Of a stretch of DNA of 35,953 bases, positions 1 through 7,882 are shown piece by piece. The stretch lies in contig JBEPVZ010000009.1 in assembly GCA_041690695.1 (NCBI GenBank), forward strand, positions 1 through 35,953, read 5' to 3'. The position numbers and the translations under genes were made by a program. The DNA is from JBEPVZ01 sp041690695. Its GTDB lineage: Bacteria; Patescibacteriota; Microgenomatia; Daviesbacterales; UBA10151. How positions within the stretch are numbered: position 1 is the stretch's first letter; each line of letters opens with the position of its first letter. The notes beneath the pieces are model-generated. The model was not told the DNA's origin and made no database searches. It was given only the letters and a program-made list of their open reading frames with translations.

Positions 1-29
1 AACTTTGGTCTGAGTAGGAGTTTGCATTG

Positions 30-61
30 AGTATGAGTATAACAGTGATTATACTCATACT
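30..61. repeat. 13-bp perfect inverted repeat
   Basis: AGTATGAGTATAA (30-42) and TTATACTCATACT (49-61) are exact reverse complements around a 6-base loop. No T-tract follows on either strand, so it does not look like a standard intrinsic terminator. It may be an operator-like site or the end of a unit to the left of the window. Confidence 0.6.
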
Positions 62-393
62 AGTTAATTTCGATCAAGCTGTCAATACCTCATGCATAAG
101 CAACGACTCAAGGGAATTCCGGATATTGATCAAAGATTTTTCATTTAATATATCTTTATTTTTAGCTTTATAAAGCTAAATGCGAATCTCATCTGTAGAG
201 TTCTCAAAAGGAGATACGAAGCTGAAACTGCTAAAAAGGAAAAAGTCCCATTGGTAAATAACACCATTATTCTAGCCTCAGATACAAGCCTCAAAAAGGC
301 CTCAAAAACGGCTTCTGGCTTATCGAGATAACTAATTGGTCATCTCAAGTTTAGACTGTCATAACAATCTGAACTATAAAAGTTAAAAATAAT

Positions 394-402
394 TTATCCA
401 CA
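394..402 (+). other. DnaA box (exact TTATCCACA)
   Basis: Exact match to the DnaA 9-mer TTATCCACA inside a gene-free AT-rich stretch. Its partner is at 643-651 in the same orientation. A 9-mer can occur by chance, so the pair matters more than either site alone. Confidence 0.5.
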
Positions 403-487
403 AAAAACAATTCTTTAAATCGTAAATTTTAAAAGATTTAAGTGTTTATAATTTACCCGTTGTTTGTTTATTGTCTAGCGTTACTTG

Positions 488-547
488 ATTATTAATTATT
501 CATAGGCGGGGAAGAGTCACTAAATTTTTTTGAAAATAATTAATAAT
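488..547. repeat. 13-bp inverted repeat with 34-base spacer
   Basis: ATTATTAATTATT (488-500) is the reverse complement of AATAATTAATAAT (535-547). The arms are pure A/T, so a large cruciform is possible but low complexity raises the chance of coincidence. A shorter repeat AAGTAC/GTACTT follows at about 550-567. Confidence 0.4.
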
Positions 548-642
548 TAAAGTACTCGGTAGGTACTTAAAGGAACACAAGGCCGAGTGGCACTTGGGCA
601 TTTTGACCACTTCCCTGGACATGGCCAGAATAGCCTTTATAG

Positions 643-651
643 TTATCCACA
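643..651 (+). other. DnaA box (exact TTATCCACA)
   Basis: Second exact TTATCCACA. It is followed by an AT-rich run (about 655-740) rich in TATA-like steps that could act as an unwinding element. Confidence 0.5.
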
Positions 652-720
652 GCTAACTATATCAATATATATCAGTCTTTTTTCACGGTTTCTTACATGA
701 GTTTCCACGAAGATATATTT

Positions 721-741
721 ACTATAGGATATAACTATAGG
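721..741. repeat. direct repeat ACTATAGG x2
   Basis: ACTATAGG occurs at 721-728 and 734-741, separated by ATATA. It lies between the DnaA-box region and the end of the first gene. No role is established. Confidence 0.35.
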
Positions 742-759
742 CCACTCTCCTGCTCCGGA

Positions 760-1554
760 CTACCCACCCCAGCTTGTGGTTAAATAGGTCGCAAGGAAGA
801 TAATTGCGCCTACTCCAATATACTCCCATACTACTCTCCTATTTAGCTTGTCTTTAAAAAACTCTGTTGTAACCCCCAGTAAAATATATAAAAGAGTTGA
901 TAATGCTACGGACCACATATTTAAAATAGTAGGTGCAATTGGCCAAAACGACAAAGCCATCGCCACCTCGCCTAAAACGGTGCCTAAAACCAAGCTATAA
1001 ACGACAATAGGCACAGTTAGCTTCTCCATTTGAATTGACCAAAACTCTTGTAAGATTAGCGGAAAACTAATTGCCAAAACCAATAGACCATTCCAATAAA
1101 AAGGCAGATGCAAGGCATATAAAACCCGGAAGATTAAAAGACTGGTTAAGATTGTAAAAACAAAAGAAACCGTCGAAGCCGCCCGATAAAGTGGGATCGT
1201 CCGAAAAGACGCCACATTAAAAACATTTTGGGATAACAATAATAGATAAAAAGCTAACCCGAAAAAAACCGCCGCTGGCAGTCTCGTCAACCATCTGACA
1301 GGTACTAAAAAATAAAAAGCACTAAACCCAAAGGTAAAAAGACTGGGTAAAATAACCAACATCCCCGCCTTTAACCTGGTTAAACCTTCCCATAAAGCCG
1401 CCAAGGTTATTAATAAAGCAAAAAAAGCTAAACCAATAATTAATGGATACCTTAAAAAATAAAAGCTCCCAATTTGGATTGCCAAAAAACCGATTGTAAT
1501 TAAGATTGACGCTGCAATAATCCGATGCCGTTTAGTCGGCAAAAAATTAACCAT
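760..1554 (-). CDS. polytopic membrane protein, unknown function
   Basis: 264 residues, almost entirely hydrophobic, with eight or nine predicted membrane segments (roughly residues 12-32, 35-56, 60-78, 88-108, 128-147, 152-170, 178-200, 208-230, 242-260). I see no catalytic or transport signature and do not recognise the family. Its ATG (1554-1552) lies inside the end of yebC, an 8-base overlap, so the two are probably co-transcribed and translationally coupled. No separate promoter or clear Shine-Dalgarno sequence is visible. Confidence 0.8.
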   Translation of the reverse strand: MVNFLPTKRHRIIAASILITIGFLAIQIGSFYFLRYPLIIGLAFFALLITLAALWEGLTRLKAGMLVILPSLFTFGFSAFYFLVPVRWLTRLPAAVFFGLAFYLLLLSQNVFNVASFRTIPLYRAASTVSFVFTILTSLLIFRVLYALHLPFYWNGLLVLAISFPLILQEFWSIQMEKLTVPIVVYSLVLGTVLGEVAMALSFWPIAPTILNMWSVALSTLLYILLGVTTEFFKDKLNRRVVWEYIGVGAIIFLATYLTTSWGG

Positions 1555-2290
1555 TCGTTATGAGGTTTGTATAGACCTTTTGAATATCATCATTCTCCTC
1601 TATCTTATCAATTAAATTAATAACCTTTTGAATAGCTTCTTCATTTTCTACATTAACGGTTAAATTAGGTTTAAAAACTAAGCCGCTCTCCAAAACTATA
1701 AAACCTGATTGAACAATTTTAGTACTCACCTCTGCTAATTGTTGAGGCTGGGTGGTAATATCAAATTTGACCACGCCTTCATCCTTAAAATCGTCGACAT
1801 CATCTGCACCAAGATCAATTAGCTCAAGAATCTGATCATCAGTCTCCCCGATCTTGGCTGCGACAATTAATTGGCCAACTTTATCAAACATATACATAGC
1901 ACTGCCCGTTCCGCCTAATGCCCCACCCGCTCGATCAAACATATTTCGAACTTCTTGGAGGGTCCGAAGTTTATTATCGGTAATGGCTTCAACTAAAAAC
2001 GCGACCTTATTTGGCCCAAATCCTTCATAGGTGACCTCTTCTAAAATTTGGCCTGGCAATTTACCTAAACCGCGATCGATCGCCCTTTGAATATTATCTT
2101 TAGGCATATTAACCTGCCTGGCTGATTCAAGTGACATCCTTAGACGTGGATTACTATCCGGATCACCATTATTGCCCATTTTAGCGGCCACGGTAATCAT
2201 ATTAGCTAATTTTGTAAAGGTTTGACCACGCTTATGATCGGCGGCACCCTTTTGTCTTTGAATTGTTGACCAATGACTATGTCCGGACAT
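1547..2290 (-). CDS. yebC: YebC/PmpR family DNA-binding / translation factor
   Basis: 247 residues, the usual length. The N-terminus carries the family signature (SGHSHWSTIQRQKGAADHKR, then FTKL), followed by PRLRMSLESARQVNMPKDNI and the GGALGGTGSAMYMFD segment around residues 121-135. YebC proteins were described as transcriptional regulators and more recently as factors that relieve ribosome stalling, particularly at proline stretches; which applies here cannot be read from sequence. The ATG at 2290 has no Shine-Dalgarno sequence. A TTGTCA-N18-TAGAAT promoter lies just upstream, back to back with the promoter of the divergent TPR gene. The next gene overlaps its 3' end. Confidence 0.95.
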   Translation of the reverse strand: MSGHSHWSTIQRQKGAADHKRGQTFTKLANMITVAAKMGNNGDPDSNPRLRMSLESARQVNMPKDNIQRAIDRGLGKLPGQILEEVTYEGFGPNKVAFLVEAITDNKLRTLQEVRNMFDRAGGALGGTGSAMYMFDKVGQLIVAAKIGETDDQILELIDLGADDVDDFKDEGVVKFDITTQPQQLAEVSTKIVQSGFIVLESGLVFKPNLTVNVENEEAIQKVINLIDKIEENDDIQKVYTNLITNG

Positions 2291-2308
2291 ATTTGTATGT
2301 TATGCTAG

Positions 2309-2338
2309 ATTCTATCACTCAAGGCTCACCCTTGACAA
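2309..2338 (-). promoter_or_regulatory. yebC promoter
   Basis: Minus-strand TTGTCA (2338-2333), 18-base spacer, TAGAAT (2314-2309). The -35 overlaps the -35 of the divergent promoter, so the same TTGACAA heptamer serves both. Confidence 0.7.
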
Positions 2339-2361
2339 TCGCAAGTCTAGACCCCTATACT
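2332..2361 (+). promoter_or_regulatory. promoter of TPR gene
   Basis: TTGACA (2332-2337), 18-base spacer, TATACT (2356-2361). It lies inside the longest possible reading frame of the TPR gene, which argues that upstream starts are not used and that translation begins at ATG 2380. Confidence 0.75.
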
Positions 2362-2379
2362 CGCAATTTGAAGGCAAAA

Positions 2380-3111
2380 ATGGATATTAATGATTCGATT
2401 GAAACTCTAAGCAGAAAGGCTATTAACGCCGCTTTAACTTTTAACTGGCCCGTAGCAATTGAACTTAATCAAGAGATTTTAAAGACTCAACCAACCAATG
2501 TTGATTGTTTAAACCGTTTGGGACGAGCTAATCTTGAGATTGGTAATTACGCTGAATCTAAAAAACTCTACCAAGAAGTTTTAAAACTTGATCCTTATAA
2601 TATAATCGCTCAGAAAAACTTAAAAAGAGTCAGTGCTTTTAATGGCAAAGTAATTAATATTTTACCAACTCAAAATCTAATGGCAGTTTCAGCTAACTCA
2701 TTTTTAGAAGAACCTGGCATAACTAAAGTCGTCAGCTTAACGAAGCTGACTGAGCCTCAAAAATTGGTCCGCCTCTCCCCTGGTCTAATGGTTAAATTAA
2801 ACGCCAAAAGTCGATCAGTTAGTGTTAACGATTTAGATAATAATTATTTAGGGGTTTTACCTGATGATGCTTCTCATTTATTAATTCGGTTAATTAATGG
2901 TGGCAATAAATACCAAGCTTTAATTAAATCTGTTAAGACTGGCAGTTTATCTATTTTGATTCGCGAAACATATCGATCTAAAAAGTTTAAAAATCAACCA
3001 TCTTTTATTGGTGATTCTAAAGCTGTGGCCTACTCATCAGACAGCTTGACGATCTCAAACGATGATGATTCTACAAACGATAATGCTGAGCTTGAAGAAT
3101 CAAACTCCTAG
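2380..3111 (+). CDS. TPR-repeat protein
   Basis: 243 residues from the ATG at 2380. Two TPR-like helical repeats are visible near the N-terminus (about residues 10-75: AINAALTFNWPVAIELNQ and YAESKKLYQEVLKLDPYN, each with the A-x8-P spacing). The remainder, with SPGLMVKLNAKSRSVSVNDL, looks like a small beta-rich domain ending in an acidic, Asn/Asp-rich tail. The frame is open back to a TTG at 2263, but a near-consensus promoter sits at 2332-2361 and AAGG stands five bases before ATG 2380, so that start is preferred. TPR domains bind proteins; the partner is unknown. The 3' end overlaps the convergent gene by 12 bases. Confidence 0.8.
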   Translation: MDINDSIETLSRKAINAALTFNWPVAIELNQEILKTQPTNVDCLNRLGRANLEIGNYAESKKLYQEVLKLDPYNIIAQKNLKRVSAFNGKVINILPTQNLMAVSANSFLEEPGITKVVSLTKLTEPQKLVRLSPGLMVKLNAKSRSVSVNDLDNNYLGVLPDDASHLLIRLINGGNKYQALIKSVKTGSLSILIRETYRSKKFKNQPSFIGDSKAVAYSSDSLTISNDDDSTNDNAELEESNS

Positions 3112-3804
3112 TAAAGTTACGATCTGTTGATCTGTTAAATAAAGCCGTGAATTCTCTTCGGGATAAAAGCTTCGCAATTTATAGTCTTTAAATAATTGCT
3201 CGGAACTACGCGGAAAGATCCGTTTAATAAGGTTACTGACATGACTCATCCGAAAATTGACATCTCGCATAATATCTGACCTGCTGGCAGGTGTAGGAGC
3301 CTTGACCAGAACTCGAATGGTGCTGGCAAAAAGGTTACTTTGAGCTGGAATAAACCGACAAACAATCTGTAAAAATAGTTCATCCTCCCCGTCGAGTGGA
3401 ACTTTATTTAAAAAGGTCTCTTCAATATTAACTTGACTCTCCTGCTTAGATTTTAAGGTTAACTCTTCAGCGGTAATCTCTTGAATAATTAATCGATCGG
3501 TATAATCCTCAAGTTCAAGTAAATTTAACTCGGGAAATTGTTCTATAAAACTATGTGGCCCGTACATCAAAATAGCCTGATGAGGACCTTTAATCACTTT
3601 CTCAAAAGCTAAAATACGCGGTTTGACCGAAGCTCGCGCTTTTAAATCTTCAAGAAAATCTTGGTTAAAATTGGCCATATTTCTAACTAAAAATAAACCA
3701 TGTGTGATCTTTTTATGAGGACTCTCTTGAAAATCATGCATTGATCTAAAAGACAAAGCCAGTGACAGTAAAAAAAGGCCGATGATAATCAGTATCCAGA
3801 TCAT
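3100..3804 (-). CDS. membrane-anchored protein, unknown function
   Basis: 234 residues with one N-terminal membrane segment (residues 1-20), so probably anchored by its N-terminus. The rest is soluble and mixed alpha/beta. The last 60 residues (SRSDIMRDVNFRMSHVSNLI onward) read as helical and could be winged-helix-like, but I cannot support a family. The ATG at 3804 overlaps the stop of the preceding LCP-like gene as ATGA, so the two are translationally coupled and probably act together at the cell envelope. Confidence 0.75.
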   Translation of the reverse strand: MIWILIIIGLFLLSLALSFRSMHDFQESPHKKITHGLFLVRNMANFNQDFLEDLKARASVKPRILAFEKVIKGPHQAILMYGPHSFIEQFPELNLLELEDYTDRLIIQEITAEELTLKSKQESQVNIEETFLNKVPLDGEDELFLQIVCRFIPAQSNLFASTIRVLVKAPTPASRSDIMRDVNFRMSHVSNLIKRIFPRSSEQLFKDYKLRSFYPEENSRLYLTDQQIVTLLGV

Positions 3805-4847
3805 CGGCTATAAAGGTTTTCGTAAAAGTCTTCGCCTAAAACAATATTAATATCGGCTCTTTGGGATTGGATTCGAGAATCGTTGACCTGACAGCTTTGA
3901 TCCAAACAACGAGGTGAAAAGATTTGACCGAGCCTATTTTCGGTTTGACTAGGGTTTTTATAGACCATTAACGATTCTTGAAGGTGGGTGGTGATATTAG
4001 CGGTAAAGATAACATTACCACCTAAATTAGTGATAACTCGGGCTGCATCAGCTGCTAAACCAGGATGGTCTGTAGCGTTAAAAATTGCCACTGGAGCCGC
4101 CTCTTGCAAGATATCTGGATCACTCATCTTATCGCGAATAAAGACATCTAAAGCGACTGTATTGACTCCTAGGACTCTTGAATCATCGGCCAGTAGCTTA
4201 CTGACTGTAATATTTGATTGACCAATATCTAAATAAGTAATCTTATCAGACCGGACTTTTGAGATTGAACTTAACATTTGGCTGGCTTCAATCGGAGTTA
4301 GATCAGTACTAATATTTCTAAAAAAGCCGACCATATTTAAAGGATTCTTCCAGGAGGTAATCGTTTGATCAAGAGGCTCCGCGGCTAATTTAGGGTCATT
4401 AATAATAATGTAACCATCAACTGGTAAGCCAAGCAGTTTAGCCAGGGATTGCTTTAAAAGTTCAGCCCCAACTGGCTTTTTCTCTTCTTGTCCTAACTCA
4501 TAAATACTCGCCACCGGCCAAGAGCCAAAACCTTTCGGCAGATCAAAATAAGTATCATTAGGAACGTTTAGAATTGTAACCTGATTATTAACTGGGTCAA
4601 AGTTTAAAATCGAAATGGTTGAGCCTTTAATCGCGAGATTAAGGGATGATTTACCGTTCCAAGTATATGATTTTTGAACCAAAATATCGGGGCTAAACGG
4701 TTGATGAAGTGAGATTAAGAAAGTAATAAACTTACTTAAAATAATCACCACCACTAAAACCGCCAAGACAAAGACTGCAAGTTTAACTGAAGATTTAGAG
4801 CCATGACTAGCTACACTAGTCGGTTTGGCCCGGGCACGGCCTGACAC
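3801..4847 (-). CDS. LCP-like / LytR C-terminal domain membrane protein
   Basis: 348 residues. A basic N-terminus is followed by one membrane segment (about residues 24-47), placing the rest outside. Residues about 60-175 resemble an LCP (LytR-CpsA-Psr) domain: VTILNVPNDTYFDLP corresponds to the family's IPRDT strand and AELLKQSLAKLLGLPVDGYI to its following helix. Residues about 250-310 (APVAIFNATDHPGLAADAAR) match the LytR_C domain. LCP enzymes attach glycopolymers to peptidoglycan, but the family arginine in PRDT is Asn here and the Lys of the KINAAY-like motif is absent, so a non-catalytic role is likely. GTG start two bases after the stop of the 43-residue gene, in the same operon. Confidence 0.75.
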   Translation of the reverse strand: MSGRARAKPTSVASHGSKSSVKLAVFVLAVLVVVIILSKFITFLISLHQPFSPDILVQKSYTWNGKSSLNLAIKGSTISILNFDPVNNQVTILNVPNDTYFDLPKGFGSWPVASIYELGQEEKKPVGAELLKQSLAKLLGLPVDGYIIINDPKLAAEPLDQTITSWKNPLNMVGFFRNISTDLTPIEASQMLSSISKVRSDKITYLDIGQSNITVSKLLADDSRVLGVNTVALDVFIRDKMSDPDILQEAAPVAIFNATDHPGLAADAARVITNLGGNVIFTANITTHLQESLMVYKNPSQTENRLGQIFSPRCLDQSCQVNDSRIQSQRADINIVLGEDFYENLYSR

Positions 4848-4849
4848 TG

Positions 4850-4981
4850 CTAATTAATATCCTTCCCTTTTTTGTGAATAGTTGGAGGTGTAAAAACTGG
4901 CGCTATCCCAACTGGTTTATTATCTCCTGACTTCTTTTTTTTCTTTTTCTCACCCTTATAAAATGATCCGAACCCTGGCAT
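4850..4981 (-). CDS. 43-residue lysine-rich protein
   Basis: ATG 4981 to TAG 4850, giving a protein that begins MPGFGSFYKGEKKKKKKSGD and ends HKKGKDIN. It is real on context: a strong AGGAGGTGA Shine-Dalgarno lies seven bases before the ATG, a TTGACA-N17-TACCAT promoter lies upstream, and the LCP-like gene starts two bases after its stop. The central six-lysine run and proline-rich tail suggest a disordered protein binding nucleic acid or acidic surfaces. I have a weak recollection of similar short FGSFYKG-lysine proteins in other CPR genomes, which I cannot verify. Function unknown. Confidence 0.75.
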   Translation of the reverse strand: MPGFGSFYKGEKKKKKKSGDNKPVGIAPVFTPPTIHKKGKDIN

Positions 4982-5007
4982 AAACAGCTCACCTCCTGGA
5001 TTAGTTA

Positions 5008-5036
5008 ATGGTAGCTTGATCGTGAAAAAGTGTCAA
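5008..5036 (-). promoter_or_regulatory. promoter of 43-residue gene operon
   Basis: Minus-strand TTGACA (5036-5031), 17-base spacer, TACCAT (5013-5008). The start codon follows after about 20 bases with a full Shine-Dalgarno, so this is one of the few leadered first genes in the window. Confidence 0.7.
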
Positions 5037-5041
5037 CTACA

Positions 5042-6700
5042 TTAATCAAGTTTAAAATAGATCTTTGGCCAATGAGTCTTTAATTGATTGACTAAGAAAT
5101 CTGCCGAGACCGCTTCGGGTAAAATAATGTAATCAGCGCCTTTACGCTTAAATAAAGCCTCTTCCTCATCATCCTGAGCTCGCATAACGACTTTAGCGGA
5201 TAATCTTTGGCGTTTCATTTCTGAGAGTAAAACTAAATTATCATCCACATTTTGAGCTGTCGAAATAATCAATTTAGTTTTATCAAGTTTCAGATGCTCT
5301 AAGACTTCAGTATCACCTAAATCACCGTAAATAGCAGTCACTCCCCTTTTCGTTAAAGCTTCAACCGTGTCAGGATTTATATCCAAAACAATAAATGGAA
5401 TTTTGGCCTCATTTAGATAATCGACAACTGGCCCACCAATTCGACCTGCCCCAATAATAACGACATGATCTTCTAAATTATGTTCTTGGCGCTTTTCAGC
5501 TTTGAATAAATTGCCCTTCTGTTCAAAAAAACCTAAAAATGGTCTAAATATTAAATAGAGTTGACGGGAGTAAGTAATTGAAATTGATGACAGAATAATT
5601 GATAAAGTAACCGTTAGGGCCATGACCGACAAGAGCTCTTGACTAATAACTCCATAACGAATTCCAAACAAGGTAATAATTAGAGAGAATTCGGAAATAC
5701 TCGATAAGCTTAAAGCCGCTTGAAAGATAGTATGTTTTCTAAAACCAAATGCTCCTAACACCAGCAAAAAGACTAAAGGTTTAAAAACCACTGAATAAAC
5801 TACAAAAACGACAATCAGATCGAGGTGGTGAAAAGCTTTATCCAAACCAACTTGAGAGCCCAAATAGACAAAGAAAAGAATAATAAAAAAGTCTCGAAGT
5901 GGTTTAATCCGACTGCCAATATGATAATGAAATGGTGAAGCAGCCAATGCGACACCAGCTAAGAATGCTCCGATCACCACCGAAAAACCCACCCAAAGGG
6001 CAATCGTAATAAATAAGAAGCACCAAGTTAAGGCCGTTAGAAAAAGCAGCTCAGGCGATTTAGCGACCGCTTTAAAAATCGAGTTAAGCAAATACCTTGA
6101 GACAATAAAAGTTAAAATTAATAAACATGAGCCTTTAATTACAAAATCAAAAATTGGCGAGTTTGCTAAAAAAGTTGCGCCAACACTTGGATGACTAACT
6201 GATAAAAACATTAAAATCACGACTGCCACTAAATCTTCAAGTAAAGTAATCCCGACCGCCATCTTGCCATACAGCGAACTCAAGTCTTTTTTCTCAAGTA
6301 ACATTTTGACAACCACGACGGTTGAAGAAAAGGATAAACCCACTCCTAAATAGATTGCTTCGAGATGATGATAGCCAAACAAGTTGGCAATAATAAAACC
6401 TGCCAAACTTGAGATTGTAATTTGTAAAATTCCAGCCGCTAAAATCTGTTTACCTAAAGAATGAAGTTCGCGTAGATCAAGCTCCATGCCAATTAAAAAT
6501 AGCACAAATGCAATTCCAATCTCCGGAAGTAAAGCCACCGCCGAGGTTTGAAAATTAAAAATTGTTGCTAGAGAGATTAGAACTCCGACTAAAAGATAAG
6601 CTACGATTAAAGGCAGGTTAACTTTACGAACTAAAAAACCGAAAATGGTAGCTAGGGTTAAGATAAAGGCGAGTTGGGCAAAGATGTTATCCGTATCCAT
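5042..6700 (-). CDS. CPA2 family cation/proton antiporter with RCK domain
   Basis: 552 residues. About the first 385 form some twelve membrane segments of the Kef/Na+-H+ exchanger type, with LLPEIGIAFVLFLIGMELDL and LSFSSTVVVVKMLLEKKDL matching the conserved core helices of the CPA2 family. From about residue 410, VVIIGAGRIGGPVVDYL is a Rossmann (TrkA-N/RCK) nucleotide-binding domain with the GxGxxG motif and an acidic residue at the end of the second strand (VLDIN). This suggests K+ or Na+ exchange for H+ gated by NAD(H) or another nucleotide; ion specificity cannot be told. It is the last gene of the response regulator, RluA, antiporter operon, starting 13 bases after rluA. Confidence 0.9.
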   Translation of the reverse strand: MDTDNIFAQLAFILTLATIFGFLVRKVNLPLIVAYLLVGVLISLATIFNFQTSAVALLPEIGIAFVLFLIGMELDLRELHSLGKQILAAGILQITISSLAGFIIANLFGYHHLEAIYLGVGLSFSSTVVVVKMLLEKKDLSSLYGKMAVGITLLEDLVAVVILMFLSVSHPSVGATFLANSPIFDFVIKGSCLLILTFIVSRYLLNSIFKAVAKSPELLFLTALTWCFLFITIALWVGFSVVIGAFLAGVALAASPFHYHIGSRIKPLRDFFIILFFVYLGSQVGLDKAFHHLDLIVVFVVYSVVFKPLVFLLVLGAFGFRKHTIFQAALSLSSISEFSLIITLFGIRYGVISQELLSVMALTVTLSIILSSISITYSRQLYLIFRPFLGFFEQKGNLFKAEKRQEHNLEDHVVIIGAGRIGGPVVDYLNEAKIPFIVLDINPDTVEALTKRGVTAIYGDLGDTEVLEHLKLDKTKLIISTAQNVDDNLVLLSEMKRQRLSAKVVMRAQDDEEEALFKRKGADYIILPEAVSADFLVNQLKTHWPKIYFKLD

Positions 6701-6713
6701 AAAAATAGATCAA

Positions 6714-7466
6714 CTATTGTTCAATAATCGCTAAGGAATTTTTTAAATCTTCGGCTAAAGGGCTTTCGACGACTAACTTTTGCCCAGTTCGAGGATGAAT
6801 TAATTCAATCCTTGAAGCGTGTAAAAATTGCCTCGGACAAAAACGATGGTCTAAGCGAACTATTTTCCGACCACCATACTTACTATCCCCAACTATTGAA
6901 TGGTTGATATGTTTTAAATGTACCCTAATTTGATGCGTCCGTCCAGTTTTTGGGAAACACTCAATTAAGCTAAATTGGCCATAATCACTCCGGAACAGTT
7001 TTTGAAGTTGAATCTTATTAAATTCATCAAAAATCGATCTTATTTTATCTTCCGATAAATTAATAAATTTTAAAGTTTTGTAGTCTGTCGTCGCCTCTTT
7101 GCCCTCTGGGGTCACAATAAATTTTTCCCGGTCACCTGGATTTCGTCCAATTGGTCCTTCAACTTGACCGGTTGAGTCTGTTTGACCATGAACTAAAGCC
7201 GTATAAGTTTTTTGAATAGTTTTATCTTTAAATTGTGCCTGCAAGTTTTCGAAACTATCTAGGTTTCGAGCTGCCACGATCACGCCTGAAGTATCTTTAT
7301 CTAAACGATGCACTAACCCTCCTCGATCAAGCTCGATCTTAAATTGGTCTGTTAAATAATCGGCTAAAGTCAAACCTTTTTCTGACTCGGCCGGAGTTGA
7401 AACCAATCCTGGAGGTTTATCGATAACTAATAAATCGGAATCTTCAAAGAGGACTTTAAGCAGCAC
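6714..7466 (-). CDS. RluA family rRNA/tRNA pseudouridine synthase
   Basis: 250 residues. The catalytic motif HRLDKDTSGVIV lies near residues 53-64, its first Asp being the nucleophile of this family; LLVIDKPPGLVSTP precedes it and FPKTGRTHQIRVH follows. It converts uridine to pseudouridine in structured RNA. There is no N-terminal S4 domain: the protein begins directly with the catalytic domain. An insertion of about 30 residues precedes the GRTHQIR segment. Start is GTG 7466, overlapping the end of the response regulator by 11 bases. The RNA target cannot be read from sequence. Confidence 0.92.
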   Translation of the reverse strand: MLLKVLFEDSDLLVIDKPPGLVSTPAESEKGLTLADYLTDQFKIELDRGGLVHRLDKDTSGVIVAARNLDSFENLQAQFKDKTIQKTYTALVHGQTDSTGQVEGPIGRNPGDREKFIVTPEGKEATTDYKTLKFINLSEDKIRSIFDEFNKIQLQKLFRSDYGQFSLIECFPKTGRTHQIRVHLKHINHSIVGDSKYGGRKIVRLDHRFCPRQFLHASRIELIHPRTGQKLVVESPLAEDLKNSLAIIEQ

Positions 7467-7851
7467 TTTTTAAGTAATTATGAATCTCGTTTAAAACCTG
7501 ATCTGGATTTAGAGCTGACTTAATCATGTAACCGGTAGCCCCAATCTTAAAGGCTTCTTGAATAATCGTATCGTGACCTAAGTTAGTTAACATTACGACT
7601 GCCCCAATTGGATTTTTAGGAGCGGTAATCTTTAATTCTCGCAAGATCTGCAAACCATCTTTTTTAGGAAGCATAATATCGAGTAAAACTAAATTATAGC
7701 CACCCTCATGAATCTTTTGAGTAGCGATCTCTCCATCGGCCGCAACATCAACTAAAAATCCTTCGGTTTGAAGAAGCTCTTGGTAAAACTCACGCAAGAA
7801 TTGATCATCTTCAACGATTAAGATTCGTTTTGTGGCATTTGGGTTATCCAT
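7456..7851 (-). CDS. single-domain response regulator
   Basis: 131 residues, receiver domain only. The acidic pair D15-D16, the phosphoacceptor D58 (LVLLDIMLPKKDG), the switch Thr (VVMLTN) and the conserved Lys (YMIKSA) are all present. There is no output domain, so it would act through protein-protein contact in a phosphorelay. The GAF histidine kinase two genes upstream (8441-9922) is an obvious candidate partner, although the CYTH gene lies between. The gene opens the operon with rluA and the antiporter. An extended -10 (TGGTATAAC) ends eight bases before the ATG, suggesting a leaderless transcript. Confidence 0.92.
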   Translation of the reverse strand: MDNPNATKRILIVEDDQFLREFYQELLQTEGFLVDVAADGEIATQKIHEGGYNLVLLDIMLPKKDGLQILRELKITAPKNPIGAVVMLTNLGHDTIIQEAFKIGATGYMIKSALNPDQVLNEIHNYLKSAA

Positions 7852-7859
7852 TAACTTTT

Positions 7860-7868
7860 GTTATACCA
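7860..7868 (-). promoter_or_regulatory. extended -10 for response regulator
   Basis: Minus-strand TGGTATAAC, hexamer at 7865-7860, with the ATG (7851) eight bases beyond. No convincing -35 is seen; the TGn extension may compensate. Confidence 0.55.
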
Positions 7869-7882
7869 CATCTCGCTAGAAA

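Larger units (their letters stand above)
1..759. other. gene-free AT-rich region with two DnaA boxes
   Basis: I see no credible coding region, tRNA or rRNA in this stretch. It holds two exact copies of the DnaA box TTATCCACA on the plus strand (394-402 and 643-651), a one-mismatch copy TTATTCATA (496-504), several inverted repeats and very AT-rich segments. This is the sort of content found at chromosomal origins. Against an origin, nearly all genes to the right are transcribed toward this region, the opposite of the usual co-orientation with replication. The end of a minus-strand gene lies at 760. Origin function is only a possibility. Confidence 0.4.

Noticed and set aside
560..640. possible tRNA or small RNA around the GGCCGAGTGGC segment
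   Set aside because: No cloverleaf or known RNA motif could be formed; only short 4-5 bp stems.
2263..2379. upstream TTG/ATG starts for the TPR gene
   Set aside because: A near-consensus promoter lies inside this stretch (2332-2361), so the transcript would not include them.
3988..4221. 77-residue plus-strand frame
   Set aside because: It is antisense within the LCP-like gene, with no supporting signals.
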